A stretch of DNA of 64,000 nt. Origin: Scenedesmus sp. ARA3 (taxonomy: Eukaryota > Chlorophyta > Chlorophyceae > Sphaeropleales > Scenedesmaceae). How positions within the stretch are numbered: position 1 is the first letter of the stretch; each line of letters starts with the position of its first letter. The stretch lies in the NCBI GenBank assembly GCA_004335835.1, contig RWJK01000985.1, positions 3,952-67,951 of the forward strand. Direction: 5' to 3'. Of the stretch, positions 54,308 to 64,000 are shown piece after piece. A model generated the notes under the pieces. The model ran no database searches. It was not told where the DNA came from and worked only from the letters and a program-made list of their open reading frames with translations. The position numbers and the translations under genes were made by a program.

Positions 54308-57283
54308 CAGGTGTGCCCTGATGGCGTGCTGGTGTCCTTTTGCGGCTTCTTCCACGGCGCCATCGACCACTGCCACCTGGGCAGCCCAGTACCAGAGGAC
54401 AACTGGCAGGCCAGGTGCGGCGCATTCGGCATTTTTCAGACCCCGTCATACCTTTGATCAGCCCCACATCATAGTGATGGCGGTTGCCAGGGGTTTAATT
54501 ATGCAGTGTCGTTGGCTTTGGGTTTTTGGTTTTGTAGCGTGTGCGGCTGCCTGGTGTGCTGGGCCACCGCCACCTGGGCAGCCCAGTGCCCGAGGACAAA
54601 GGGCAGGCCAGGTGCAATGGGAGCAGCACTATTCAAGCCCTTTGACAAGCTCCACACCATAGTCACATGTAACTATCCTCTCTTTTTTATAGTTAACCAA
54701 TGCTTACAAGACCGATTGGCATCGCTGCCATACCTGCTTGCCTTTGGGATGCACCTTGCAGGTACAAGCCTGGGCAGCGGCTGCAACTTCACCAAAGCCA
54801 ATGCAGCTGATCTGATGTAAAATAACCCACAACCCACAATAAACAATAAACCACAGAATGCTGCACACCCTGCCCCTTTGCTGCAGGTACAAGCCTGGGC
54901 ACCGGCTGCAGGCGCGGCTGCTGTACGTTAATCCAGCCAGCAAGCGCATCGGGCTCTCCTGCCTGTCCCACCTTCCCGTTTTTTAAATGTGCAACATCAC
55001 AGAAGCCATTGTAGCCAATCCTGTGCAAAACCACTCACAATCAGCCACAAAATGCTTATCAATTCTGCCGCTTCTGCTGCACGTACAAGCCTGGGCAGCG
55101 GCTGCAGGCGCGGCTGCTATACGTTGATCCAGCCAGCAAGCGCATCGGGCTGTCCTGCCTGCCCCATGTGCTTTTGAAAACTTGCAACATCACAAAAGCC
55201 ATTGTAGCTAATCCTGTGTCGAATACTTACAATAAACCACAAAATGCTGCATAATCCTGCTGCTATTCCATCCTGCAGGTACAAGCCTGGGCAGCGGCTG
55301 CAGGCGCGGCTGCTGTACGTTGATCCAGCCAGCAAGCGCATCGGGCTGTCCTGCCTGCCCCACCTGCTCAACTGGCGGCTGCCCACCGCTGTTCCCGCTA
55401 TGGGTCAAACCTTTGACCAGGCCGTCATCGCGCGCGTTGACCAGGGTGTAGGCCTGCTGCTGCGGCTGCCCACTGAACCCGAGTCAGCAGTAGGGTTTTG
55501 CCACGTCAGCAACTTGGCGGATGGGCAGCTGGGCAAGGGGGAGATTGAGAAGCGGTTTAAGGTCGGGGGTTTAGTGAGGGGCCGCGTGATAGGGTTTAGG
55601 CTGGTGGACGCGCTGGTGGCGATGAGCCTCAAGGAGAGCGTGCTGGCACAGCAGGTGAGGGTTCAACCGGCAGGGTTTAGGATGCTGGTGTAAAGTTTAA
55701 TGCAGCAGTGTTGCCAGGATGTGCAGTCATGTGTACCTCACGGCAATCAGCTTACTGCAGCTACACAGCCCATATCCTATAGCACGCCGCCTGTCAGCAG
55801 CATTGCTCACACCAGGGTTGGGTTGGGCACATGCTGTTCCAGCCACACTTGGGTCTTTTGTCTCTCACATCTCCTGCCACTTTTGTCGCTGCTGCTGCTG
55901 CTGCTGCAGGTGTACTCGGTCAAAGACCTGTACCCCGGCCAGCACCTGGATGTAACAGTGCTGGATGCCACATCAGCAGGCCTCGTGGTTCAGATCACGC
56001 CAAACCTCAAGGGTTTAGTCCCCAAAACCCACATGACCGACGCCGGGGTTCTGGCCGAGGGCTCAAAGCTGCCCAGCAAGCTAAAAACCGGCAAAACCCT
56101 GGCGGCTAGGGTTTTGTCAGTTGATCCAGTGGCCAAGAGGGTTCAGCTGACGCTGAAGAAGGGTTTACTGGGGTCTAAGCTGCCAGTGCTCTCAGATCTG
56201 CGGCAGGCGGCACAGGGAATGAAGCTGCACGGCGTCGTGTCCGGGGTTCAGGGTTTTGGCGTCTTCGTGGGGTTTTACGGCGGCGTGTCGGGGCTGCTGC
56301 CTAAAGCGCACCTGGACCTGCTGCCTGGCCAGACCCCTGCTGACCTGTACAGTGTGGGCCAGCTGCTGCGCTGCCAGGTGGGTGGCTAATGAGATTATTC
56401 GGTGATTATGTTTGATAATCAGTAATCATCAAGCAGCTGAGGGCTTTCTGCAGAGCACAACTCAGCCCTGCCAGTAGCGTATGAAGCGTTTGTGCGTTAT
56501 CTGCGTGATTGTTGCAGGGTTGCTGTGCAGTAGTCATCAGTGTGGTCATTTCCGCATACAGTTACGTGCACACCCCTTTACAAGCTGCTGCAGGTGGCGT
56601 GAGTTGACGTGCGCACATGTTGGCTGGCATGCATTGCGTTACTGCTGCTACACCACCTACACCTCTCATGCTGCTACCCTCACACACATGCAATCACATG
56701 CTGCTGCACGTGGCGTCAGTGGACCTGCGCAATGGCCTGCCATCATTTGATCCAATCTATCAATGCAAAATGCGCTCAACTGTAATACATGCCTTATGTC
56801 TGCTTTCATATTGCTGCAGGTGGCGTCGGTGGACCTGCGCAAGGGCGGCCTAGTGCTGAAGCCCTCCAGCAAGAAAGCAGCAGAGGAGGAGGCAGCAGCA
56901 GCAGCAGCAGATCGCGCTGCTGCTGCTGCTGCTGGGGACCCCTGGGGGGGCCTGGCAGTTGGATCGCTGCTGCAGCAGGGGGCAGTGGTGCAGCAGGTAC
57001 TGCTGCGGCCGGCTGAGCAGGGCGGCGGTTTAGTGGAGCTCACAGTGACAGGTGGGTGGGGTTGGGGTTTAGGTTTAGGGTGGATTGGGTTTTGCAGTAT
57101 TCATCCCGCAGGCTTGAACGCCTGCTTTGACTTCGGCAATAGATACATGGGTTGTGGCATGGCACTTGTGTTTGCTTATGGGGTGATGCATGCTGTGCAG
57201 CAGTATATGCAGCTTGATACTTGTGGTGCATGTCTGCTGTTTGCTGAACCCACCACTCATCACATCTGATCTAATACCTGGTC

Positions 57284-57324
<41 letters not shown>

Positions 57325-58096
57325 AGGCGCCAACGGCCAGCCAGTGCTGGCCCACCTGCCAGCTTCCCACCTCAGCGACCACCCCGGCGGCGCCGAGGGT
57401 TTACTGGGCGTGCTAAAACCCGGCCTCACCCTCCCAGGGCCCCTGCTGGTGCTGCAGCAGCGGCGTGTAAACCCTAACACCCAGGGTTTAGCCGGCGACA
57501 GGTGGCAGGGAGACAAGGACGGGTCTGGCGCAGCAGAGCAGCAGCAGCAGCAGCAGCGCAAGGGCGATGGTGTGCCGATGCTGCTGCTGAGTCGGAAGGC
57601 TTCGCTGGTGGCTGCTGCTGCTGCTGGGAGTCTGCCGGAGTCAGTGGCGCAGGTTGCTGCTGGAGCGGTGCTGCCAGGCTATGTGGCAAGCGTGACACGC
57701 GATGCAGGTGTGTTACTTTTGGTGTGCTATAACTGTTATTGTTGTTGTCATTGATGATGCGGCTGACTGTGTATGCTCGAGCCTTCTTGCGGTGCTGCCT
57801 GGCTATGTGGCCAGCGTGACTTGTGATGCATGTGTGTTGGTTTTGATGGTATTACTGCTGGTATTGTTGTAGGCTCAGCTGGCTGCTTGCATATGCTCTA
57901 GCTTGTTTGTGCATCTGTGCATGTGTGCAGAGCATGCAAAGCTCATGTGTGCTGTTATGCAGCGTCGTCTTTGTGTGAAATGTTATGTATGTTTGATGTC
58001 TTGGATGTCTGCAGTGCTGCTGCATATCCACCATATGCACCGCCGCTGCATATCTGCTGCGTATCTGCTGTGTTTGTGCAGCCATAACAACACTGG

Positions 58097-58130
<34 letters not shown>

Positions 58131-58911
58131 CCGCAGTGTTTGTGCGCTTCCTGGGCCGCTGCACCGGCCGGGCCGGGCTGCCGCAGCTGTCTGACACATT
58201 TGTAACAGACCCGGCGCGTCACTTTTCCGTTGGGCAGTCGGTTGTGGCGGCCGTTGTGGCGGTTGAGGGTTCAGGCGGCGGGGAGGGTTCTGCGGCAGCT
58301 GGCGTGGCTGCTGTGAAGTTCGCAGTGAGCTTGAAGCCGAGCGTGGTGGGAAGTCACGAGGGGCAGTTCCTGGCATCACTCATGAGGTAAGAAAGAGTGA
58401 GAGGAGTCAGAGGAGTGACAGTGGAGTGACGCTGTGGGGAAGTGTGACCACACAGATCAGCTGCTATGTGTTGGCAGCGTATGCGTTGAAATGATGGCCG
58501 GATACGTTACGTTCATTGCATTTGGTGCCTTGTTTGAAGTGAGCTTAAGCTTGCAATGGAGTGCGGTGGGAAGTCACGAGGGGCAGTTCCTGGCGTTACT
58601 CATAACTGAGAAGAGTGAGGGAGTGACAGTGGGGAAAGAGTGACACCAGACGTAAGCCTCCATGTAACAAGTTGCCTTGAAGCCTCCATGTGCATGTGGG
58701 CTGGCTATGCTGTATAGAGAGTTACAGCGTGCGTGCAGGTCTGACATTACAGGCAAGCATAATGCAACATAATGAGAATTCACATGGCTAGAGATGGCGC
58801 TGTGTTAGATGATGCCAGGATAGGGTTGTGCAGTGCGTGGCTTGCCTCCAAAACCTTGTTCAACTGACTCTGCTGTGTTCGACAACCAACCACTGAAATA
58901 TTGCTGCTGTG

Positions 58912-58953
<42 letters not shown>

Positions 58954-60092
58954 AGCGACCTGGAGCTGGCGTACATGCTGCAGCAGCAGCAGGCGGCAGC
59001 AGAGGAGGCCGATGGCAGCGGCAGCGGTACGGAGGAGGAGGCAGCCACTGCTGCTGTTGCTGACTGGGTGGCACTGACACCTGGCAGAACTGTGGCCGGC
59101 AAGCTGCACGAGCTGCGGGTGAGGGTTAGTAACAAGTGTTAATAACAACATGACAACAATGCTATACATCATGTGATGTGTGCTGTTGCCATATTTGTTT
59201 GCATGTGTGCCGCAGATGCAGGCTGGAGCTTCTATGCTGCATGTGTAGAAGGGTCGGGTGCAGGTCAAGTTGCTGGCCTTGCAAATGCATGCAGCATACG
59301 TTGGTAATGCTGCTGCGCTGCTGCTGCTGCTGCAGGGATATGGCGCTGTGATTGACGTTGAGGGCTACCCTGATGTGGTGGGGCTGGTCACACCAGACCA
59401 CGGCGGCACTGCAGACCTGCAGGGTAAGTGTTAGTTGTGTTATGTAACATGTTATGTAACAGTGCTACATGTTACATATTCAACATTTTGAGAGCTGCCG
59501 TGACATGGTGGGGCTGGTGACGCCAGACTACTGCGGCACGGCAGACCTGCAGGGTAAGTGCTGGGTTGCAAAACATGCCAGTTGTCAGTGTAAGGTGCTG
59601 CAAGTTGATGGCAGCTCTGCTGTCCCCTGTTGCATCTCTAGCAGTCAACTCTGTTCACCAGCATTTGCTATGCATGAAGTGGCCACATCAGGTTTCTTTG
59701 TCTGCTTCACACTTCCTGCTGCTTTTGCTGCTATTGCTGCTGCTGTCGCTGCTGTTGCGGCTGCGGCTGCTGCTGCTGCTGCTGCTGCAGGCACAGGCAG
59801 CTTGGATCTGTGCATTCTGGATGTGGTCAAAACCTCGGGCCTAGTGGAGCTCAGCAAGCTGCCATACCTGCTCAACATGCAGCAGCCGGCAGCAGCAGCA
59901 GCTGGCAGCAGCAAGAAAGCCTCAAAGCGAGCAGCAGCAGCTGCAGACGCACAGCAGCAGCAGCTAGCTGTTGGGCAGGAGGTGCAAGCGATGGTGCAGT
60001 TCATCAAGGATCATTATGTGGTGGTGTCGATCGTGCAGCAGCAGCAGCAGCAACAGCAGAAAAAGGCCAAAAAGGACAGCGCCGACGCAACC

Positions 60093-60127
<35 letters not shown>

Positions 60128-63100
60128 CAGCCACCACGGCATCGCATTTGTGGCAAGGGGTGACTTCAACAGTCAAGGGGCAGCAGGCAGGGAGGCTCGC
60201 CGCTTTGCACACAACCAAGTGGTTGCAGCAAAGGTGGCAGGCTTGCAGTCAGCCGGCAACGGCGGGCGCCTGCTGCTGGAGGTGAGGCGCGGTTGGGGCT
60301 GCCATGTTGACTGATTTAAGGTTGTGCATTGTCCCAAAACTCTACACGTCCAAGTGTAACTTTCGATCAATTACTTCCAGCTGGTGCGAGCAATGTTTTT
60401 GCAGATCGCACAATGCTCGTGGCAGTGTTGCCTTGCCTAATCTGGTCTGTGCTGCTGCTGCTGCCTGTGGTGCTGCTGCAGCTGAACCAGCCGCTGCTTC
60501 CTGGCAAGGGCGCAAAGGGCGGCGCTGCTGCTGGCACTGCTGCTGCTGCTGCTGGCGGCGGCAGTAAGCCTGCTGCTGGTGCTGTGGTGGCAGCCACAGT
60601 GGTGGCTGTACATGAGCTGGAGCTGGAGATGGCGGTGGGCAAGGTGGGCAGGGTTTTATGGATGCTGTTTTTCAGGGTTTGAGAATATACTGTTTGTTAG
60701 GGCCTTAGGGTCTGGGCCACCAGCGTGGCAGTGCATGAGCTGGAGCTGGAGATGGCAGTAGGCAAGGTGGGCAGGGTTTTGTTCGTGACGTTCATCAGGG
60801 TTTAAGCAACTGTTTGGGGTTTTGGAGCTGTGGTGTCAGCCACAATGGTGGCGGTGCATGAGCTGGAGATGGCAGTGGGCAAGGTGCGGTTTGTGACCTG
60901 ATCTTGGAGATAACTGTCAAGAATTGAACATCCACCATCAAATATCATAGTGGTTGAGGCGGCTCATAGCTGTACCTGTGATGCTTTCCGAGTTCTGCCA
61001 ATGCTGCAGTCTGGTGCGACAGCGCACCCGCACGTCTCCGAGCTGCAAGAGCGGCTCACAGCGCTGCTTTGAATGCGTCATGCATTGTAATCGCTGAAAT
61101 GATAAAACTGCTGTTACGTTCGCTTTCATGCTCGCAGGCTGCAGCCACAGCACACCTGCACGTCTCCGAGCTGCAGGAGCGCCTCACAGCACTACCTTCA
61201 GCGCCAAACGGCAACCCGCTCAGTGGCTTCAAGCTGCAGCAGCTGCTCAGAACCTTCCAAAGAGTATCGGCTCAACTAACATTTGTCTGTTTGCCTTTTT
61301 AATCGAAACACAACAAGTTACAAGTAGCTGAATGTTGCTGCTGTACCTTTTCATGTTTTCCCACATTCCTGCAGGCTGCGGCCACAGCGCACCTGCACGT
61401 CTCCGAGCTGCAGGAGCGCCTCACAGCACTACCTTCAGCACCAAACGGCAACCCCCTCAGCAGCTTCAAGCTGCAGCAGCAGCTGACAGTGGCCTGGCTG
61501 GGCCATGTGAGGGGCCTAGGGCACAAGCGCGGCAAAGAATCGCAGCTGAGTATGCGGCCATCAGTGCTGGCGGCAGCAAAGCAGCAGCAGCAGGTGAGGC
61601 ATTTTTCAGGATGGGGGTTAAGAAGAACTATTGGGGCTGTGTTGCTTTTTGCGTTGCAGTGTACCTTGTGTTTTGCCTGTGGTTTGTATGTGTCGAGGTT
61701 ATGTTTTGGGTTGCTGTTGTGTGGTGGCCTGGCTGGGCCATGTGAGGGGCCTAGGGCACAAGCGCGGCAAAGAATCCCAACTCAGCATGCGGCCATCAGT
61801 GCTGGCGGCAGCAAAGCAGCAGCAGGTGAGACGATTTCCAGGACCGGGGGCTCAACAAAGCTTCTGGGGTTGTGTTGCTTTTTGCGTTGCAGTGTATCTT
61901 GTGTTTTGCCTGTGGTTTGTATGTGTCGAGGTTATGTTTCGGGTTGCTGTTGTATGGTGGCCTGGCCGGGCCATGTGAGGGGCCTAGGGCACAAGCGGGG
62001 CAAAGAACCCCAACTGAGTATGCGGCCGTCAGTGCTGGCGGCAGCTAAGCAGCAGCAGCAGGTGAGGAAGATGGCGCTCAATCACATGCATCATCACTGT
62101 AGCGCTGACACGTGTCTTCCAGTGCGACACTGTGTGATGTGAAAAGAACTTTGCAGCATGGTCGAGTCAACTCTACTGCTGCAGGGTGCTGCTCGCACCG
62201 GTGCTAACAGCCGCCGACCTACACCCCGGCCTGAAGGTGGTGGGCTGGGTGGCGGGCTTCACCAAAGATGCCCTGCGGCTGTCAAGCTCAGCCCCTAACC
62301 CTGCTGTTTCAAATCTTGATGCTGCAGGGTGCTGGCAAGGCCAAGCCTGCACACATTCCGTGTTGTTGCTGTCAAAAATCAACACCCAAACACTGTGTTC
62401 AATTCTCCTGATTCTGCAGGGTGCCGGCAAGGCCAAGCTCGCGCCGGTGCTCACAGCCGCCGACCTGCAGCCAGGCCTCAAGGTGGTGGGCTGGGTGGCG
62501 GGCTTCACCAGAGATGCCCTCTGGCTGTCAAAGCTCAGCCCCTAATCCTGGTGTGTCAAATTTTGATGCTGCAGGGTGTCGGCAAGGCCAAGCCTGCACA
62601 CATTCCGTGTTGTTCCTGTCAAAAATCACACCCAAATACTCTGTTACAATGCTCCTGATTCTGCAGGGTGCTGGCAAGGCCAAGCTCGCGCCGGTGCTCA
62701 CAGCCGCCGATCTACACCCCGGCCTGAAAGTGGTGGGCTGGCTGGCGGGCTTCACCAAAGATGCACTCTGGCTGTCCCTGGCACCTGAGCTCAAGGGCCG
62801 GGTGCACCTGCTGGAGTCAGCCGACAGCCCTGAGGCTTTAGCGGCAGGATTTGAGGCGCGGTTTAGCATGGGGCAAGGTTTAGTGGCGGTTGTGCTGGGC
62901 GTGGATGCAAAGCAGCACACGCTAGATCTGAGCTTGAGGGGAGATCGGCTGCGGAGAGGGATCTCAGATCCAGCAGCAGCAGCAGCAGGGGCGGCAGCAG
63001 CAGCAGCAGACAGGCTGGCTGGCGGTGCGCTGGTGCCAGGTCGCATTGTGTCAGTGACAGGGTCTGGGGTTGTGGTTCAGCTGGGGCCTAAAACCCTGGG

Positions 63101-64000
63101 TGTTGCGGCAGTCACTGACATCCATGACAGCTGGGTGCCTAATGCCCTGGCAGGGCTCAGCGCTGGGGTTTATGTGCGTGCTAGGGTTTTAGCGGCCGAG
63201 GGTGCTAAACCCCGCAGCAGCGGCGCCGCAGCAGCAGCAGCAGCAGTAGACAGCAAAGGCAGGGTTTTGTTGTCGCTGAGGCCCAGTGAAGGGGGGCAGC
63301 TGGCAGCAGAGGAAGGCACAGCAGAAGCAGCAGCGCTGGCAGCAGCAAGCAAGCAGCGGCAGCAGCAAGGAGCAGCAGCAGCAGCAGCAGGCCTCCTGCT
63401 GCAGCCTGATCAGCTGACGGTTGGCAGCAAGGTGAGTGGCAGGGCTTGCAAACAAGCTGGCGCGGTGTCTGCATGCTGGCTGCTGTCATGCATACAGTTG
63501 CCTCTTGTTCTTTTGTTGCACCTGCACTTTATGCACTGTATGGGCTGCTGCCGATTAGAACATTTCACAGCTCTTCACTGCATGCTGGTGCCAATTGCAG
63601 TTGCCGGGCTGTGTCTCCTTTGCACTGAACATGGATGATGGCCTTCCAAGGATATTCCATCAAGTGCCTGACTGCAGTGGCCGGGCAGTCTGTGTCAAGT
63701 ACACTGCATGCCTGCACTGGCACTCATACTGCCTTGCTTTTATTGTTCTTTACTTTTAGTATTGGCTGCGCGTTCTCATGTTGTGCTTCATTGCACCCGC
63801 AGGTGCAAGGCTACGTGCGCAGCGTGTCGACCAAAGGCCTGTTCGTAACGCTCGACCGCATCCGCGACGCTCGCGTGAAGCTGTCGCAGCTCTCCGACGG
63901 ATTCGTCGAGGACCCCGCGGCCGCGTTCCCTGTCGGCTCGCGCGTCGAGGGCCGAGTTGTGTCGGTCGAGCATACGAAGCCGCCCCCAGCAGCAGCAGCA
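50669..64000 (+). CDS. RRP5: RRP5/PDCD11 rRNA biogenesis protein (3' end beyond window)
   Basis: A nucleolar S1-repeat protein needed for pre-rRNA cleavages leading to 18S and 5.8S rRNA. Nineteen phase-consistent exons: 50669-50875, 51369-51446, 52159-52266, 52595-52793, 53066-53277, 53619-53876, 54311-54414, 55279-55654, 55910-56377, 56820-57051, 57327-57707, 58137-58386, 58956-59118, 59336-59423, 59791-60281, 60482-60643, 61375-61593, 62667-63431, and 63803 to the edge, giving about 1,650 residues. The N-terminus has the family motif EAFPRGG, then a Lys-rich stretch. About 12 S1 domains follow, for example GMKLWGCVLEVAPEGLTVSL, QLFSVGQFVRCVVAGL, GQHLDVTVLDATSAGLVVQI and VQGYVRSVSTKGLFVTLDRI. 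Twelve matches yeast Rrp5. The C-terminal HAT/TPR repeats lie outside the window. Ala/Gln/Gly inserts sit between domains. The first ATG in frame after an upstream stop is at 50669. Confidence 0.95.
52960..54620 (+). repeat. Exon echoes beside RRP5 exons 5, 6 and 7
   Basis: The exon 5 start (GSRKARPASK) has an upstream copy at 52965-53000 (GDSRKARPAAN) with CCTGCAG acceptor. The exon 6 end (MPGALVSCKVRQ, donor) is repeated downstream at about 54054-54092. The exon 7 end (HLGSPVPEDNWQA, donor) is repeated at about 54545-54615. Confidence 0.9.
54755..55370 (+). repeat. Exon echo: four copies of the RRP5 exon 8 acceptor segment
   Basis: The real exon begins at 55279. Copies of YKPGQRLQARLLYVDPASKR with GCAG or CACG in front lie at about 54762-54790, 54888-54972 and 55082-55168, spaced 125-195 bases. 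The flanking AATAAACCACAAAATGCTGC-like intron text is copied with them. Confidence 0.95.
56580..58640 (+). repeat. Exon echoes beside RRP5 exons 10, 11 and 12
   Basis: The exon 10 start (VASVDLR) has upstream copies at about 56590-56620 and 56703-56738. The exon 11 end (LPGYVASVTRDA) is repeated at about 57788-57832. The exon 12 end (VGSHEGQFLASLM) is repeated at about 58562-58605. Confidence 0.88.
59360..60890 (+). repeat. Exon echoes beside RRP5 exons 14 and 16
   Basis: The exon 14 end (DVVGLVTPDHGGTADLQ, donor GTAAGT) is repeated at about 59500-59560 (MVGLVTPDYCGTADLQ, same donor). The exon 16 end (VAVHELELEMAVGK, donor) is repeated at about 60722-60770 and 60847-60888. Confidence 0.9.
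61000..62065 (+). repeat. Exon echoes on both sides of RRP5 exon 17
   Basis: Acceptor-side copies of AATAHLHVSELQERLTALPS lie at about 61138-61265 (long, with GCAG) and 61008-61070. Donor-side copies of VAWLGHVRGLGHKRGKE through the GTGAG donor lie at 61725-61830 and 61960-62065, with a period of about 235 bases. Confidence 0.95.
62175..62790 (+). repeat. Exon echo: five copies of the RRP5 exon 18 acceptor segment
   Basis: The real exon begins at 62667 (GAGKAKLAPVLTAADLHPGL). Upstream copies start near 62184 (acceptor followed directly by VLLAPVLTAADLHPGL-like text), 62328, 62420 (almost complete, through KVVGWVAGFTRDALWLS) and 62572. Each is preceded by CTGCAG. Confidence 0.95.

Noticed and set aside
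57064..57080. Interstitial telomere or chromosome-end scar
   Set aside because: Only about two TTTAGGG units, located at an RRP5 splice junction; too short for a telomere remnant. Kept only as a motif-density observation.

Overview
The window reads as nuclear DNA of a green alga, probably a core chlorophyte of the Chlamydomonadales/Sphaeropleales type. This is inferred from intron-rich genes with GT-AG junctions, dense CAG/GCA/AGC triplet runs coding poly-Gln/Ala/Ser, TGTAA-type poly(A) candidates, and a plastid-type ferredoxin-thioredoxin reductase subunit with a transit peptide. No bacterial, phage or organellar features were seen. One assembly gap (run of N) lies at 13191-13375.

Layout. 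0.36-4.8 kb (+): low-complexity protein of unknown function. 6.1-7.2 kb (+): small secreted cysteine-rich protein. 11.2-32.7 kb (-): one very large gene of more than 20 exons for a USP9X/FAF-type ubiquitin-specific protease of about 3,000 residues. 34.4-35.7 kb (-): ferredoxin-thioredoxin reductase catalytic chain, complete in four exons. It is divergent from a multi-exon gene of unknown function at 36.1-38.4 kb (+). 40.8-41.1 kb (-): core exon of a second cysteine-rich protein, paralogous to the one at 6 kb. 44.0-46.4 kb (+): CCHC zinc-knuckle protein with a poly-Gln tail, apparently carrying a one-base frameshift. 47.5-49.5 kb (+): signal-peptide, His/Gln-rich, single-pass membrane protein. 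50.7 kb to the right edge (+): RRP5/PDCD11 ribosome-biogenesis protein, 19 exons visible, about 12 S1 domains, truncated by the window.

The strongest unexplained structure is not a single gene. In both large genes, the second cysteine-rich gene and the zinc-knuckle gene, many splice junctions are accompanied by tandem degenerate copies of themselves. Each copy carries a piece of exon, the splice site and flanking intron. Acceptor-side copies lie upstream of the real exon and donor-side copies downstream. One set is an apparently exact 197-bp repeat containing a whole spliceable exon. Intron 3' ends are also often built from (CTG)n runs ending in CAG. Together these suggest that introns grow by repeated local duplication of splice-site segments. 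I call these copies exon echoes.

The genes do not form a pathway. They are independent housekeeping functions (deubiquitination, plastid redox control, rRNA processing) mixed with lineage-specific secreted or low-complexity proteins.
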